Part shown: piece by piece, positions 1 through 6,001 of the stretch
Position numbering within the stretch: the stretch's first letter is position 1
Layout: every line of letters starts with the position of its first letter
Source: Pseudomonadota bacterium
GTDB taxonomy: Bacteria; Pseudomonadota; Alphaproteobacteria; Rhizobiales; Devosiaceae
Assembly: GCA_023415605.1 (NCBI GenBank)
Contig: JAEZKB010000049.1
Coordinates: 1 to 17,735 of the forward strand
Direction: 5' to 3'
Length of the DNA stretch: 17,735 nucleotides
Position numbers and translations under genes: made by a program
The notes under the pieces: model-generated
Told to the model about the DNA's origin: nothing
Databases searched by the model: none
The model's input: the letters and a program-made list of their open reading frames with translations, nothing else

Positions 1-3
1 GCC

Positions 4-153
4 CTAGCCCGTGTGACATTCCCGCGAACACCAGTAGCAGCTGCTGAAATCCCCCAGATACTTCTTGTCGCTGGGCATATCGCTGCAGCCCTGCTTGTGG
101 ACCTCATGGTCCCCATTCGCCTGCGCATTCCTGTTGACCCAGTAATCCGCCAT
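4..153 (-). CDS. small Cys/His-rich hypothetical protein, probably internally shortened
   Basis: The gene encodes 49 residues. I chose the ATG at 153 because a GGAGG Shine-Dalgarno lies 5 bases upstream of it; an ATG at 165 and the longer frame from 297 lack this. The N-terminus reads MADYWVNRNAQANGDHEVHK and then a GCSDMP stretch, which I recognise from a family of short uncharacterised bacterial proteins. From memory, that family continues after an LGxFSSC motif with about 18 more residues of helix before a terminal GCYxCxxxCHT motif. Here FSSC runs directly into YWCSRECHTG, so an in-frame internal deletion is likely. The remaining Cys (four) and His (three) could bind metal. The function is unknown. 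The family recollection is moderate; the open frame and RBS are seen directly. Confidence 0.72.
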   Translation of the reverse strand: MADYWVNRNAQANGDHEVHKQGCSDMPSDKKYLGDFSSCYWCSRECHTG

Positions 154-465
154 GCCGACCTCCATTGTCTCCTGGGACAACGAAGCCGAGTCGATAGCCC
201 ACCGATGCTTCGGAAGATTGCGTATGCCCGGGGGACAATTAATTGAAAGGGGGCCGGCCGGCGCGCGGCGCCCTGCTTGCAACAACGGGTGTATCACTTA
301 CTACCGACCAACCTGACATTCGGGCACGAAAGCAAACGCGAGCGAGTACCACCGCAAGGCCGTCATAGGATCTTGGCTCGTTCGACCGCGGCGAGCGGCA
401 CAGCCTATAGAGTTGCAGATGTTCGTTTTTAGTGTAGTTTTGCTCGCATATGTAGAGGGGTTACT
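154..465. other. gene-free gap between divergent genes
   Basis: This 312-base gap separates the minus-strand small gene from the nucleotidyltransferase operon. It must hold promoters for both directions. A GC-dense patch (about 251-275) gives way to A+T-rich sequence near 410-460. A weak sigma70-like pair is visible upstream of the operon: TTGCAG at 413-418 and TAGTTT at 435-440, with a 16-base spacer. A GAGGGG Shine-Dalgarno lies 5 bases before the GTG at 466. An open frame on the minus strand (301-507) overlaps the operon start, has no RBS and looks accidental. I see no tRNA, attachment-site duplication or long repeat here. Confidence 0.4.
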
Positions 466-966
466 GTGGCATTCGACGCAATTGGGAACTTGCCTGCTGG
501 TATCCATGACTATGACATGGGGCAGGTGAAAAGTGAATTTGTCGACTCATTTCCGCACTCATCAACCAGACCAGCGATATTGTCAGGCCTAACAGCTTAT
601 CGATCGCACCTAGCTGCTATCGTCGCGCACTTCGAGCAGATTCTTGATGGTAGCTTCGTCACGTCAAAGAATGATCCGAATGATGTGGACTGCTTTATAA
701 GCGCGGACGCAAACGTCATAAATAATCTTGGCCCGGCAGAGCAGATCGCGTTCCAGCAGATGGTGTCGGGAAAGGTGACTCAGTCCACTTATCGAGTGGA
801 CGCGTATCTATGCGCATATGTGCCACAAGGCGACCCTAACTATGATAACTATAGAGCCATGCGAAAGTACTGGCTCGGCGAGTTCGGATTTGACCGAAAC
901 GAAAACCCAAAGGGATTAGTGCGGGTCGTCGCGACGTCCACTTCTTCCGGCGCAGCGTCGCCATGA
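466..966 (+). CDS. DUF6932-like minimal nucleotidyltransferase-fold protein
   Basis: The 166-residue protein starts at GTG 466, with a GAGGGG Shine-Dalgarno 5 bases upstream. It begins with the NLPxGIH motif (8-14) typical of DUF6932. It then shows a nucleotidyltransferase signature, GSFVTSKNDPNDVD (62-75): Gly62-Ser63 and the metal-binding Asp73 and Asp75. A third carboxylate, Asp112, follows in RVDAYLC. The C-terminal YWLGEFGFDR and PKGLVRV segments (136-155) also match my memory of the family. Small nucleotidyltransferases of this kind act as antitoxins or as modifiers that transfer nucleotides to RNA or protein; the substrate here is unknown. The stop overlaps the next start by 4 bases (ATGA), so the two genes are translationally coupled. 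Base composition is A+T-richer than the flanks, suggesting transfer. Fold assignment is good; biological role is inference. Confidence 0.85.
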   Translation: MAFDAIGNLPAGIHDYDMGQVKSEFVDSFPHSSTRPAILSGLTAYRSHLAAIVAHFEQILDGSFVTSKNDPNDVDCFISADANVINNLGPAEQIAFQQMVSGKVTQSTYRVDAYLCAYVPQGDPNYDNYRAMRKYWLGEFGFDRNENPKGLVRVVATSTSSGAASP

Positions 967-2003
967 GCCTCTCGGTCTGGCAAGATACCGATCCGCGGAC
1001 CGCAGAACGGCAATTGCGCGGCCTAAATAGGCGTCTGTCGGAACTGGAGGAGGCTCTGGACGCGTGCGGCGATATTCTGTCGCGGAACGAAAACGACTTT
1101 ACTGCGTCCTTGATGGCGGGACAGCTCAGAGAAATGCAGCAGAGGCTGCTCACCGAGAGAGCTGAGATACTGCAGCACAGAGCGCATGAACATCTAGAGG
1201 TCGTGTTCTCAGGCGAGACCTTTCGGGACTCCACAGCTCGCATCGAGCAGTTTGGGTCCTTTCTCTTCCGCTTCCAGAGATTTTTCCAGAGCATCGCGCA
1301 GGCGGTGACGTCCGGCCCCACGCCCCGCGGTCCCATATCGGAGCTCGTTCGCGAACTCTCGGCGTTTCGCATGGAAAGCACGTTTGCGTCGTCGTTTGGG
1401 ATCAACCTCTATATACCCTCGAGGCACGACCTATTTGGGCGCAGTACCGCCGTGAGGACGCTGAGGATACTATTCTCGGTGCTGAATGACGCGGACAATT
1501 CCGAGCAACTTTTGAACTTCACAGGAGAGTTGGGTAGCCGAGCGGGATCGCATTTCAGGAAATTGGCTCGCGATCTGAAGAAAGCCGAAGGAAACATCAA
1601 CCTGAAGTGGATCGATCAGGCCGGCATTGAATATAATTGGGAGGCTGATCAGGTCCGAATCGAGCACATCATTCGGAACACGAATGCTCATATCGATAAC
1701 AAGTACACAGAAAGAGATACGCCAGGCATTCTCGTTGGCGCAAGTCTTCTAAAAAATACTTTTGAGATACTAGATTTGGAGCGTCGAGAAATTGTCGCCG
1801 GACACGTCACCCAAGCCGCTTGGGAGCAGCTATCCGAGCTATTCGGGCGCCCTGTTCTGGTGAGCCTCGTCACTCACACAAGTACAAACAGCACCACGCA
1901 CGAGAAGAATATTTCGCACACCGCGACCAAATTTGACGACATGACAAAGCTACCAGCAGACTCTCCTGCTAGATTACTGATACCCAAGCGATTTTTGACC
2001 TAA
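963..2003 (+). CDS. unknown protein partner of the nucleotidyltransferase, with an R-x4-H motif
   Basis: This 346-residue protein is coupled to the preceding gene through an ATGA overlap. Residues about 11-75 form a charged, heptad-like helix that is probably a coiled coil. The middle (about 90-215) is mostly helical, with an F/R-rich stretch at 97-110. Residues about 255-305 alternate hydrophobic residues and glycines and look like a small beta barrel. There is no signal peptide or membrane span, so it should be cytoplasmic. At 238-243 it has RNTNAH inside an amphipathic helix (VRIEHIIRNTNAHI). This matches the R[N/D]x3H form of the HEPN ribonuclease active site and would fit a MNT-HEPN pairing. 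The fold cannot be confirmed here and the match may be chance. I do not recognise a named family. Codon use includes ATA, AGA and TTA, unlike downstream genes. Confidence 0.78.
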   Translation: MSLSVWQDTDPRTAERQLRGLNRRLSELEEALDACGDILSRNENDFTASLMAGQLREMQQRLLTERAEILQHRAHEHLEVVFSGETFRDSTARIEQFGSFLFRFQRFFQSIAQAVTSGPTPRGPISELVRELSAFRMESTFASSFGINLYIPSRHDLFGRSTAVRTLRILFSVLNDADNSEQLLNFTGELGSRAGSHFRKLARDLKKAEGNINLKWIDQAGIEYNWEADQVRIEHIIRNTNAHIDNKYTERDTPGILVGASLLKNTFEILDLERREIVAGHVTQAAWEQLSELFGRPVLVSLVTHTSTNSTTHEKNISHTATKFDDMTKLPADSPARLLIPKRFLT

Positions 2004-2040
2004 ACAGCCGACTCAACGCACCGAAGTTCGCAATCGAACG

Positions 2041-2289
2041 TTAAGCGTCGTCTATATCGATCGCTATGGATGGATACGGAGCGCCGGCTTCTTTGAGTGC
2101 TCGAGCCAGCTTCGCGTAGAGATTTTGATGGCCCCGCTTGCTGTCTGGATCATTGTTGACGGTAGTATGAAACCAGCCTGAATGGGGTAGCGTTAGATGA
2201 ATGTGGCCCGTCTCCGCGTTGTACCATGCGCCGATGTTAAGATAGGCCGTGTTGCCACCCTTTTCGCTCTTCCGGATGTCAGTTTCCAT
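2041..2289 (-). CDS. conserved small hypothetical protein
   Basis: The gene encodes 82 residues. The ATG at 2289 is chosen because GGAG lies 7 bases upstream; a start further out at 2352 lacks this. The core (AYLNIGAWYNAETGHIHLTL, then GWFHTTV and SKRGHQNLYAKLARAL) has the look of a small two-strand plus helix protein. I recall similar proteins of unknown function in alphaproteobacterial genomes. It has no signal peptide or membrane segment. It converges on the nucleotidyltransferase operon with a gap of only 37 bases, in which I see no clear terminator. Function is unknown. It may be part of the same accessory segment. Confidence 0.72.
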   Translation of the reverse strand: METDIRKSEKGGNTAYLNIGAWYNAETGHIHLTLPHSGWFHTTVNNDPDSKRGHQNLYAKLARALKEAGAPYPSIAIDIDDA

Positions 2290-2520
2290 TTTGTCTCCAA
2301 AGTAAATAGCTCTCGACTCGTATTGTGTCTTTGATTGCCCTAGCGGTAGCATCGACTAAGTCCCGTTTCAGATACAGCACAACGCGCTCATCTGACAAAT
2401 TCAACAAGTCCGCCGGCGGAACTGGCCCGCGAACCACAAATCTTCCGCAGCCCGCTAGCCGCCCCCTCGCCAATTTCCCCATTAATGGGCCCCCCTCCTC
2501 CACCACCACAGGAGCCCCTC

Positions 2521-2739
2521 ATGAAATGGATCGGCACCATCGTCGGCACCATCCTCATCCTCCTCGGCGGCCTCTGGCTGTTGCAGGGGACCGGGCTGGT
2601 CGTCATCGAACCCATCGCATGCGTGGCCGAGTGTGAGACGCTGGAGGGGCCGTCGCTGCCCTGGGCACTGGCCGGCGCGGCCGCGCTGGCGGCCGGTGCC
2701 GGGCTGGTTTGGTTCAGCCTCTTCCGCCGTCGTTCGTAA
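2521..2739 (+). CDS. small two-TM membrane protein
   Basis: The 72-residue protein starts at ATG 2521, with AGGAG 6 bases upstream. There are two predicted membrane helices: residues 4-27 (Gly/Leu/Ile-rich, ending in LLQGTGLV) and about 48-67 (Ala/Gly-rich). A short loop with a Cys pair, Cys34 and Cys38 (IACVAEC), lies between them, and the C-terminus is basic (FRRRS). The loop is probably periplasmic by the positive-inside rule, so the cysteines could form a disulfide. Similar small proteins with the GLWxLQGTG pattern are known to me only as hypothetical. No function can be assigned. An upstream in-frame ATG at 2485 would add a poly-proline start without an RBS and is rejected. Confidence 0.72.
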   Translation: MKWIGTIVGTILILLGGLWLLQGTGLVVIEPIACVAECETLEGPSLPWALAGAAALAAGAGLVWFSLFRRRS

Positions 2740-2790
2740 TTTGTCGGAAGCCGTTCATCCGGGCGTCAGCTTCGGGCGCGCAGCATTCAT

Positions 2791-2809
2791 CCTGTTAGAC
2801 CAAAACAGG
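2791..2809 (+). promoter_or_regulatory. short hairpin overlapping the RBS of the Cys-rich gene
   Basis: CCTGTT (2791-2796) pairs with AACAGG (2804-2809) around a 7-base loop. The 3' arm covers the first part of the AGGAG Shine-Dalgarno (2807-2811) of the gene starting at 2819, so folding would partly hide it. The stem is short, so a regulatory role is only a possibility. Confidence 0.3.
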
Positions 2810-2818
2810 AGACTGCAA

Positions 2819-3253
2819 ATGCTTCTACGTGTTTTCGTCCTACTCTCCCTACTTCTCGCCACCGCGTTCGCCAGCGCCCTGCCCGCGCAGGCCAATGTGA
2901 TCCGGCCGCTCGCCGCCAAGCCCGGCGTCGGCGACCTGCGCATGGCCTGCTCGAGCGCCGGCGGCACCTTCTCGGTGCATGCCGATGGCGGAGGCTATGG
3001 CTGCGAGAAGAAGAACTGCGATGGCAAGGGCGGCACCTGTACCGTCGCCTGCGACAACAACAACAACTGCAACGGCTCGACCCCGACCCGTCTCGTCAAC
3101 CCGACCACGCTGATCGGCATCCTGCAGAACGGCAGCGAGGTCATCCGCGACCCGATCACCACCGGCGGCACCAATTCGCTCTCCTCGCCCGGAACGGGTG
3201 GCAGCGCCCCTGCTGCCACTTCGGCGAGCAAGCCGCCGCCGGACTTCCTTTGA
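2819..3253 (+). CDS. secreted Cys-rich small protein
   Basis: The 144-residue precursor starts at ATG 2819, with AGGAG 7 bases upstream. Residues 1-25 are a clear Sec signal peptide with cleavage likely after PAQA (22-25). The mature protein has six cysteines (44, 62, 67, 74, 78 and 84) in a Gly/Asn-rich region that includes CDNNNNC (78-84), suggesting three disulfides in a small periplasmic or secreted domain. The C-terminal 50 residues are Gly/Ser/Thr/Pro/Ala-rich and probably disordered. A second in-frame start upstream (2633) would lie inside the preceding gene and destroy the signal peptide, so it is not used. I do not recognise a named family. Neighbouring genes also encode small exported proteins. 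Confidence 0.74.
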   Translation: MLLRVFVLLSLLLATAFASALPAQANVIRPLAAKPGVGDLRMACSSAGGTFSVHADGGGYGCEKKNCDGKGGTCTVACDNNNNCNGSTPTRLVNPTTLIGILQNGSEVIRDPITTGGTNSLSSPGTGGSAPAATSASKPPPDFL

Positions 3254-3258
3254 TCCCA

Positions 3259-3288
3259 TCGCGCGCCGCCGGCGTCACCGGCGCGCGA
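3259..3288 (+). terminator. possible terminator hairpin after the Cys-rich gene
   Basis: TCGCGCGCCG (3259-3268) and CGGCGCGCGA (3279-3288) form a perfect 10-bp stem with a 10-base loop, starting 5 bases after the stop codon. No T-run follows, so it would be an atypical intrinsic terminator or an mRNA 3'-end protector. Confidence 0.4.
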
Positions 3289-3780
3289 GCCCACTGACGA
3301 CACACCGCTTCCCGCCGAACGACAGAAGTTCATGACGCGCGCTCACACTCAGGGCCTCACTTTGTGACGCTCAGTGTTGGACATTGCGGTCAGTTTGCCG
3401 TCATCCGCAGTTCAGAAATTCGGCAATGCGTTCAGACGCTTGTCAGAAATCTCTCACCACTTATCCCCGCGCCCGAGAACCCCGCTAGAATAGCGCCATC
3501 GCCACCCCCAAGCGACGGTTGCAAACGAGCAGCCGGGGCGGCGAGGCTGGGTGGGGCGGCGTCGGTCGCCCCAGGCCAAGCCGGGAGGGTCTGGCAGGTT
3601 CAGGTAGCCTGCCGCCTTAATTTGCTGCCGTGGCCGTGCGTGTGTCGTGCGCGGTCAAGGGGATGCGACTGGAGAAGCGTGAAGAGCGCGGTCTGGTCTC
3701 GACTTGCATCCTGCGGCGGTGGGGCAATCCGTCAAACGCCCCGGAACCTCCCGTGTGAACGCCCAAAATCCCGGTCGCGA

Positions 3781-3852
3781 CGGCGGAGCCAGGCTCCGGC
3801 CGGGCCGCCTATCCGCCCGGCACACGACCAACGACCGAGCCTGGCTCCGCCG
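3781..3852. repeat. 16-bp perfect inverted repeat with nested stem
   Basis: CGGCGGAGCCAGGCTC at 3781-3796 is exactly complementary to GAGCCTGGCTCCGCCG at 3837-3852. The pair extends by one A-T (3780/3853). The 40-base interior contains a second stem, CCGGGC/GCCCGG (3800-3805/3815-3820). The arms could be an RNA cruciform-type structure or terminal repeats of a very small element. Confidence 0.6.
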
Positions 3853-4001
3853 TTGTTCGCCCACCCGCATATCCGTGCGCCCGCCGGGGGGCCCGGGGTC
3901 TTGGCGCGCCCGCAGCCTTGGCACCGTCACTTGTGATGTGGCCGCAGGCAACCTCGCGCACGAGATGCCGTTTCGCCTGCACATCAACATTGGAGACCAT
4001 T

Positions 4002-4511
4002 ATGGCGCACCACGATCAGCAGGACACCGACAAGACGCCCGAAGAAATCGTCGATCGCGTCTGGGAGCTGGCCGAGAAGATCGACTTCTGCATGTTCGGC
4101 ACCTGGGACGGCGACAAGCAGGTCTCGCGGCCGCTGAGCGCGCGCGTCCGGCGCGACGAGCACGCGATCTATTTCCTTGTCTCGGCCAACGGCCACAAGA
4201 ACATCGAGATCGAGAAATTCCCCAACGTCAACCTCAACTTCTCCGACATCAAGGCGATGAATTTCATCTCGATTTCGGGCAAGGCCGAGCTGAGCAACGA
4301 CCGTGCCAAGATCCACGACCTGTGGACCGATTTCGACAAGGCCTGGTGGGAAAGCGAGCAGGATCCGGACATCCGGCTGATCACCGTGACGCCCGAGCGC
4401 GCCGAGCTCTGGGATTCGCCCGGCCGCATGATCGCCTTCGCCACCATGCTCACTGCCGCCTTCACCGGCGCCAAGCCCGATTTCGGCGACAACGCCACGG
4501 TGCGTCTGTGA
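4002..4511 (+). CDS. pyridoxamine 5'-phosphate oxidase-like FMN-binding protein (general stress protein 26 type)
   Basis: The 169-residue protein starts at ATG 4002, with GGAG 6 bases upstream. It matches the PNPOx-like split-barrel family often named general stress protein 26. After a short helix (12-28), strand 1 reads FCMFGTWDGD and is followed by SRPLSARV (42-49). Then come IYFLVSANGHKNIEIEKFPN (56-75), NLNFSD and FISISGKAEL. The C-terminal part has the LWTDFDKAWWESEQDPDIRL region and VTPERAELWDSP (129-140), typical of the family. Members bind FMN or related flavins at a dimer interface; the substrate is generally unknown, and PLP synthesis should not be assumed. No signal peptide is present, so it is cytoplasmic. 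It is separated from the next gene by a strong hairpin. Confidence 0.87.
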   Translation: MAHHDQQDTDKTPEEIVDRVWELAEKIDFCMFGTWDGDKQVSRPLSARVRRDEHAIYFLVSANGHKNIEIEKFPNVNLNFSDIKAMNFISISGKAELSNDRAKIHDLWTDFDKAWWESEQDPDIRLITVTPERAELWDSPGRMIAFATMLTAAFTGAKPDFGDNATVRL

Positions 4512-4518
4512 TACAACT

Positions 4519-4542
4519 CTCCTCCCGGGCAACCGGGAGGAG
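4519..4542 (+). terminator. 10-bp hairpin: terminator or RBS-hiding stem
   Basis: CTCCTCCCGG (4519-4528) pairs perfectly with CCGGGAGGAG (4533-4542) around GCAA. It begins 8 bases after the stop of the upstream gene and is followed by GTTCTTTG, a poor T-run. The 3' arm contains most of the GGAGGAGG Shine-Dalgarno of the gene starting at 4553. In a read-through transcript the stem would therefore hide that RBS. It may serve as terminator, translational switch, or both. Confidence 0.6.
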
Positions 4543-4552
4543 GTTCTTTGCC

Positions 4553-4870
4553 ATGAAGCCGCTTATCGTCCTGGCCACCCTTATCGCCTTTGCCGCACCC
4601 GCCGGCGCGGCCGGCGCCGCCGAGGCGCGGGCCACCGGCAACCTGCCGATCCGCTCCGGTCCGGGCCAGTTCTTCGCCCAGATCGGCACCCTGCCCGACG
4701 GCGCAAGCGTCAGCCTCACCCGCTGCACCCCCAGAGCCTATTGGTGCAAGATCGTCTACGACGATGGCCCGGATGGCTGGGTGCTTGGCGACTACCTGGT
4801 GGGCTCCGCCGCCAAGATCCGCGTCACCCCGCCCGAATTCACCAACCCCACGCTGATGTTCGGCAATTGA
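4553..4870 (+). CDS. secreted SH3b-domain protein (first of three)
   Basis: The 105-residue precursor starts at ATG 4553, behind a GGAGGAGG Shine-Dalgarno. Residues 1-20 or so are a Sec signal peptide ending in an Ala/Gly-rich segment. Residues 27-83 form a bacterial SH3 (SH3b) domain: NLPIRSGPGQFFAQIGTLPD, then a Cys58/Cys65 pair (TRCTP...YWCKIVY), then DGPDGWVLGDYLVG. SH3b domains usually bind peptidoglycan or peptide ligands in the periplasm. The tail ends in MFGN, echoing the xGN/SN ends of the two following genes. It overlaps in position with the hairpin that may control its translation. Domain assignment is firm; ligand is unknown. Confidence 0.88.
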   Translation: MKPLIVLATLIAFAAPAGAAGAAEARATGNLPIRSGPGQFFAQIGTLPDGASVSLTRCTPRAYWCKIVYDDGPDGWVLGDYLVGSAAKIRVTPPEFTNPTLMFGN

Positions 4871-4977
4871 CGAAAATCCTCACATAAACAAGGCCTTCAG
4901 AACGGGTTCAGGCGCCGGTTCCTAGTGTCGCGGTCAAGGCAGAGATGCCAATCACCGTGAAAGAAGGAAACCACGAG

Positions 4978-5322
4978 ATGTTCGCTCGTACCCTCAAGAC
5001 TGCCGCCATCGCCGCGGTTGCCGTTGTCGCCACCGCCGGCGCGTCCATGGCCGCCCAGTACGCCTGGGTCGACTATGACGCCAAGGTCAAAGCCCAGCCC
5101 AAGAACAAGTCGCAGACCGTCAACTGGGTCCAGGAAGGCCAGAAGGTCACCGTGCTCGCCCATGCCGGCAACTGGGTCAAGATCAAGATCCCGGGCAAGG
5201 ACGGCTGGGTGAAGTCCAGCGCCCTCGACTACGCGCCGTTCCCCAACAACAACCCCTGGCCGTACAATGACGGCTCGGTCTGCTTCAACGGCCAGTACGG
5301 CTACGTCTGCCTCGGCAACTAA
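4978..5322 (+). CDS. secreted SH3b-like protein (second of three)
   Basis: The 114-residue precursor starts at ATG 4978. AAGGA lies about 9 bases upstream, and this start gives a proper signal peptide (residues 1-26, MFARTLKT followed by an Ala/Val core to SMAA). An upstream ATG at 4945 would mask the signal. The domain (28-84) is a divergent SH3b: AKVKAQPKNKSQTVNWVQEG, VTVLAHAGNWVKIKIPGKDGWVKSS. The canonical RSGPG turn has become KAQPKN. A Pro/Asn-rich linker (88-97) leads to a C-terminal CFNGQYGYVCLGN segment with a likely disulfide (Cys102-Cys111). The third SH3 protein ends in a comparable pair. It is probably periplasmic, and the function is unknown. Confidence 0.83.
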   Translation: MFARTLKTAAIAAVAVVATAGASMAAQYAWVDYDAKVKAQPKNKSQTVNWVQEGQKVTVLAHAGNWVKIKIPGKDGWVKSSALDYAPFPNNNPWPYNDGSVCFNGQYGYVCLGN

Positions 5323-5353
5323 GCCGGTCTGGCGCAACCGCAAATCCCATCAT

Positions 5354-5402
5354 CCGCCCTGTGGCCGACCCTCCCGCGGCCACGGGGCGGCCATTCATTT
5401 TC
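5354..5402 (+). terminator. intrinsic terminator after the second SH3 gene
   Basis: A 14-bp stem (5354-5367 with 5377-5390, one G-T pair at 5360/5384) encloses a 9-base loop and is followed by a moderately T-rich stretch, CCATTCATTTTC. It lies 31 bases after the stop at 5322, which implies the third SH3 gene has its own promoter downstream. Confidence 0.6.
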
Positions 5403-5480
5403 GGTTCAGCCTCAGAGTCGCAACCTCGCTCCCCGGAAGCCGTTTTAGTGCATCAGTTTCCCCATAAAGGAGCCTTCCAC

Positions 5481-5903
5481 ATGTCCCTCAAGCGCACCGC
5501 CCTCACTCTGGGTATCGCCGTGGCCGCCCTCGCCGGCTCCGCCGTCGCCGCCCTGGCCGCCCCCGCCTATGCCACCTCCAACGTCAATGTCCGCTCCGGC
5601 CCCGGCACCGGCTACGGCGCCGTCGACGTCCTGCGCCGCGGCGAAGGCGTCGACATCGACTATTGCCGCGGCAGCTGGTGCTTCGTGAACAAGTCCGGCC
5701 CCGATGGCTGGGTTTCGGCCAGCTACCTTGCGCGCGACGGCTTCAATGACGACTACTATGACGATGACGACGATTTCTACATCGACAGCCGTCCGGTCGT
5801 CCGCCCGTGGCGCTACCGCCCCTACCGCGACTATTACTACTACAGCCCGCGCTCGAGCGCCTGTGTCGGCGGCCCCAACGCGTCCTTCTGCATCTCGAAC
5901 TGA
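5481..5903 (+). CDS. secreted SH3b-domain protein with Asp/Tyr-rich tail (third of three)
   Basis: The 140-residue precursor starts at ATG 5481, with AAAGGAG 8 bases upstream. The signal peptide spans residues 1-27 (MSLKRTALTLGIAVAALAGS and on to AALAA). The SH3b domain covers about 30-84: SNVNVRSGPGTGYGAVDVLR, a Cys62/Cys67 pair (DYCRGSWCFV), and SGPDGWVSASYLA. The tail (86-125) is remarkable: NDDYYDDDDDFYID followed by an Arg/Tyr/Pro-rich stretch with YYYY. It ends with Cys128 and Cys137 (SACVGG...FCISN). The acidic run may bind cations, or the Arg/Tyr part may contact wall polymers; both are inference. A terminator follows at 5941. Secretion and domain are clear. Confidence 0.88.
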   Translation: MSLKRTALTLGIAVAALAGSAVAALAAPAYATSNVNVRSGPGTGYGAVDVLRRGEGVDIDYCRGSWCFVNKSGPDGWVSASYLARDGFNDDYYDDDDDFYIDSRPVVRPWRYRPYRDYYYYSPRSSACVGGPNASFCISN

Positions 5904-5940
5904 CGGCTAGTTCCGAGTTTTCAGCCGGCCACCGGCTTGT

Positions 5941-5967
5941 GGCGCCCCACGGGGCGCCCTACTTTTG
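5941..5967 (+). terminator. intrinsic terminator after the third SH3 gene
   Basis: GGCGCCCC (5941-5948) and GGGGCGCC (5951-5958) form a tight GC stem, followed by CTACTTTTG. Because the spacer is only 2 bases, the top pairs would open to form the loop. It is placed 37 bases after the stop codon at 5903. Confidence 0.6.
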
Positions 5968-6001
5968 TCAGCACCCGCTTGCTTCCCGGACCCCACCCCC
6001 C

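Larger units (their letters stand above)
3254..4001. other. long structured intergenic region, possible non-coding RNA
   Basis: No convincing gene lies in this 748-base stretch; open frames through it give Arg/Pro/Ala-rich translations without RBS. It contains several inverted repeats. A 10-bp stem (3259-3268/3279-3288) directly follows the Cys-rich gene. Smaller stems are GGGGCG/CGCCCC (3553-3558/3567-3572) and GGCAGG/CCTGCC (3593-3598/3608-3613). A perfect 16-bp repeat (3781-3796/3837-3852) encloses a further 6-bp stem (3800-3805/3815-3820). A TAGAAT hexamer at 3486-3491 could be a -10 box. This could be a structured RNA gene, a long 5' leader of the gene at 4002, or remnants of a mobile element. 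I could not match it to tmRNA, RNase P RNA, 6S RNA, SRP RNA or a riboswitch. Confidence 0.4.

Noticed and set aside
301..507. 68-codon minus-strand frame near the nucleotidyltransferase gene
   Set aside because: No RBS, overlaps the start of a supported gene, and shows no recognisable motif despite a CVECH sequence.
3573..3613. Similarity to the cobalamin riboswitch core (AGCCGGGAG...CTGGCAGG)
   Set aside because: The other conserved boxes of that riboswitch are missing and the downstream gene is not a B12-related one.
3364..3936. 190-codon open frame in the long intergenic region
   Set aside because: Starts at GTG without RBS, and the product is Arg/Pro/Ala-rich with no domain pattern.
3704..4552. 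Long upstream extension of the first SH3 gene's frame
   Set aside because: It crosses the PNPOx-like gene in another frame; the true start at 4553 has a strong RBS and gives a signal peptide.
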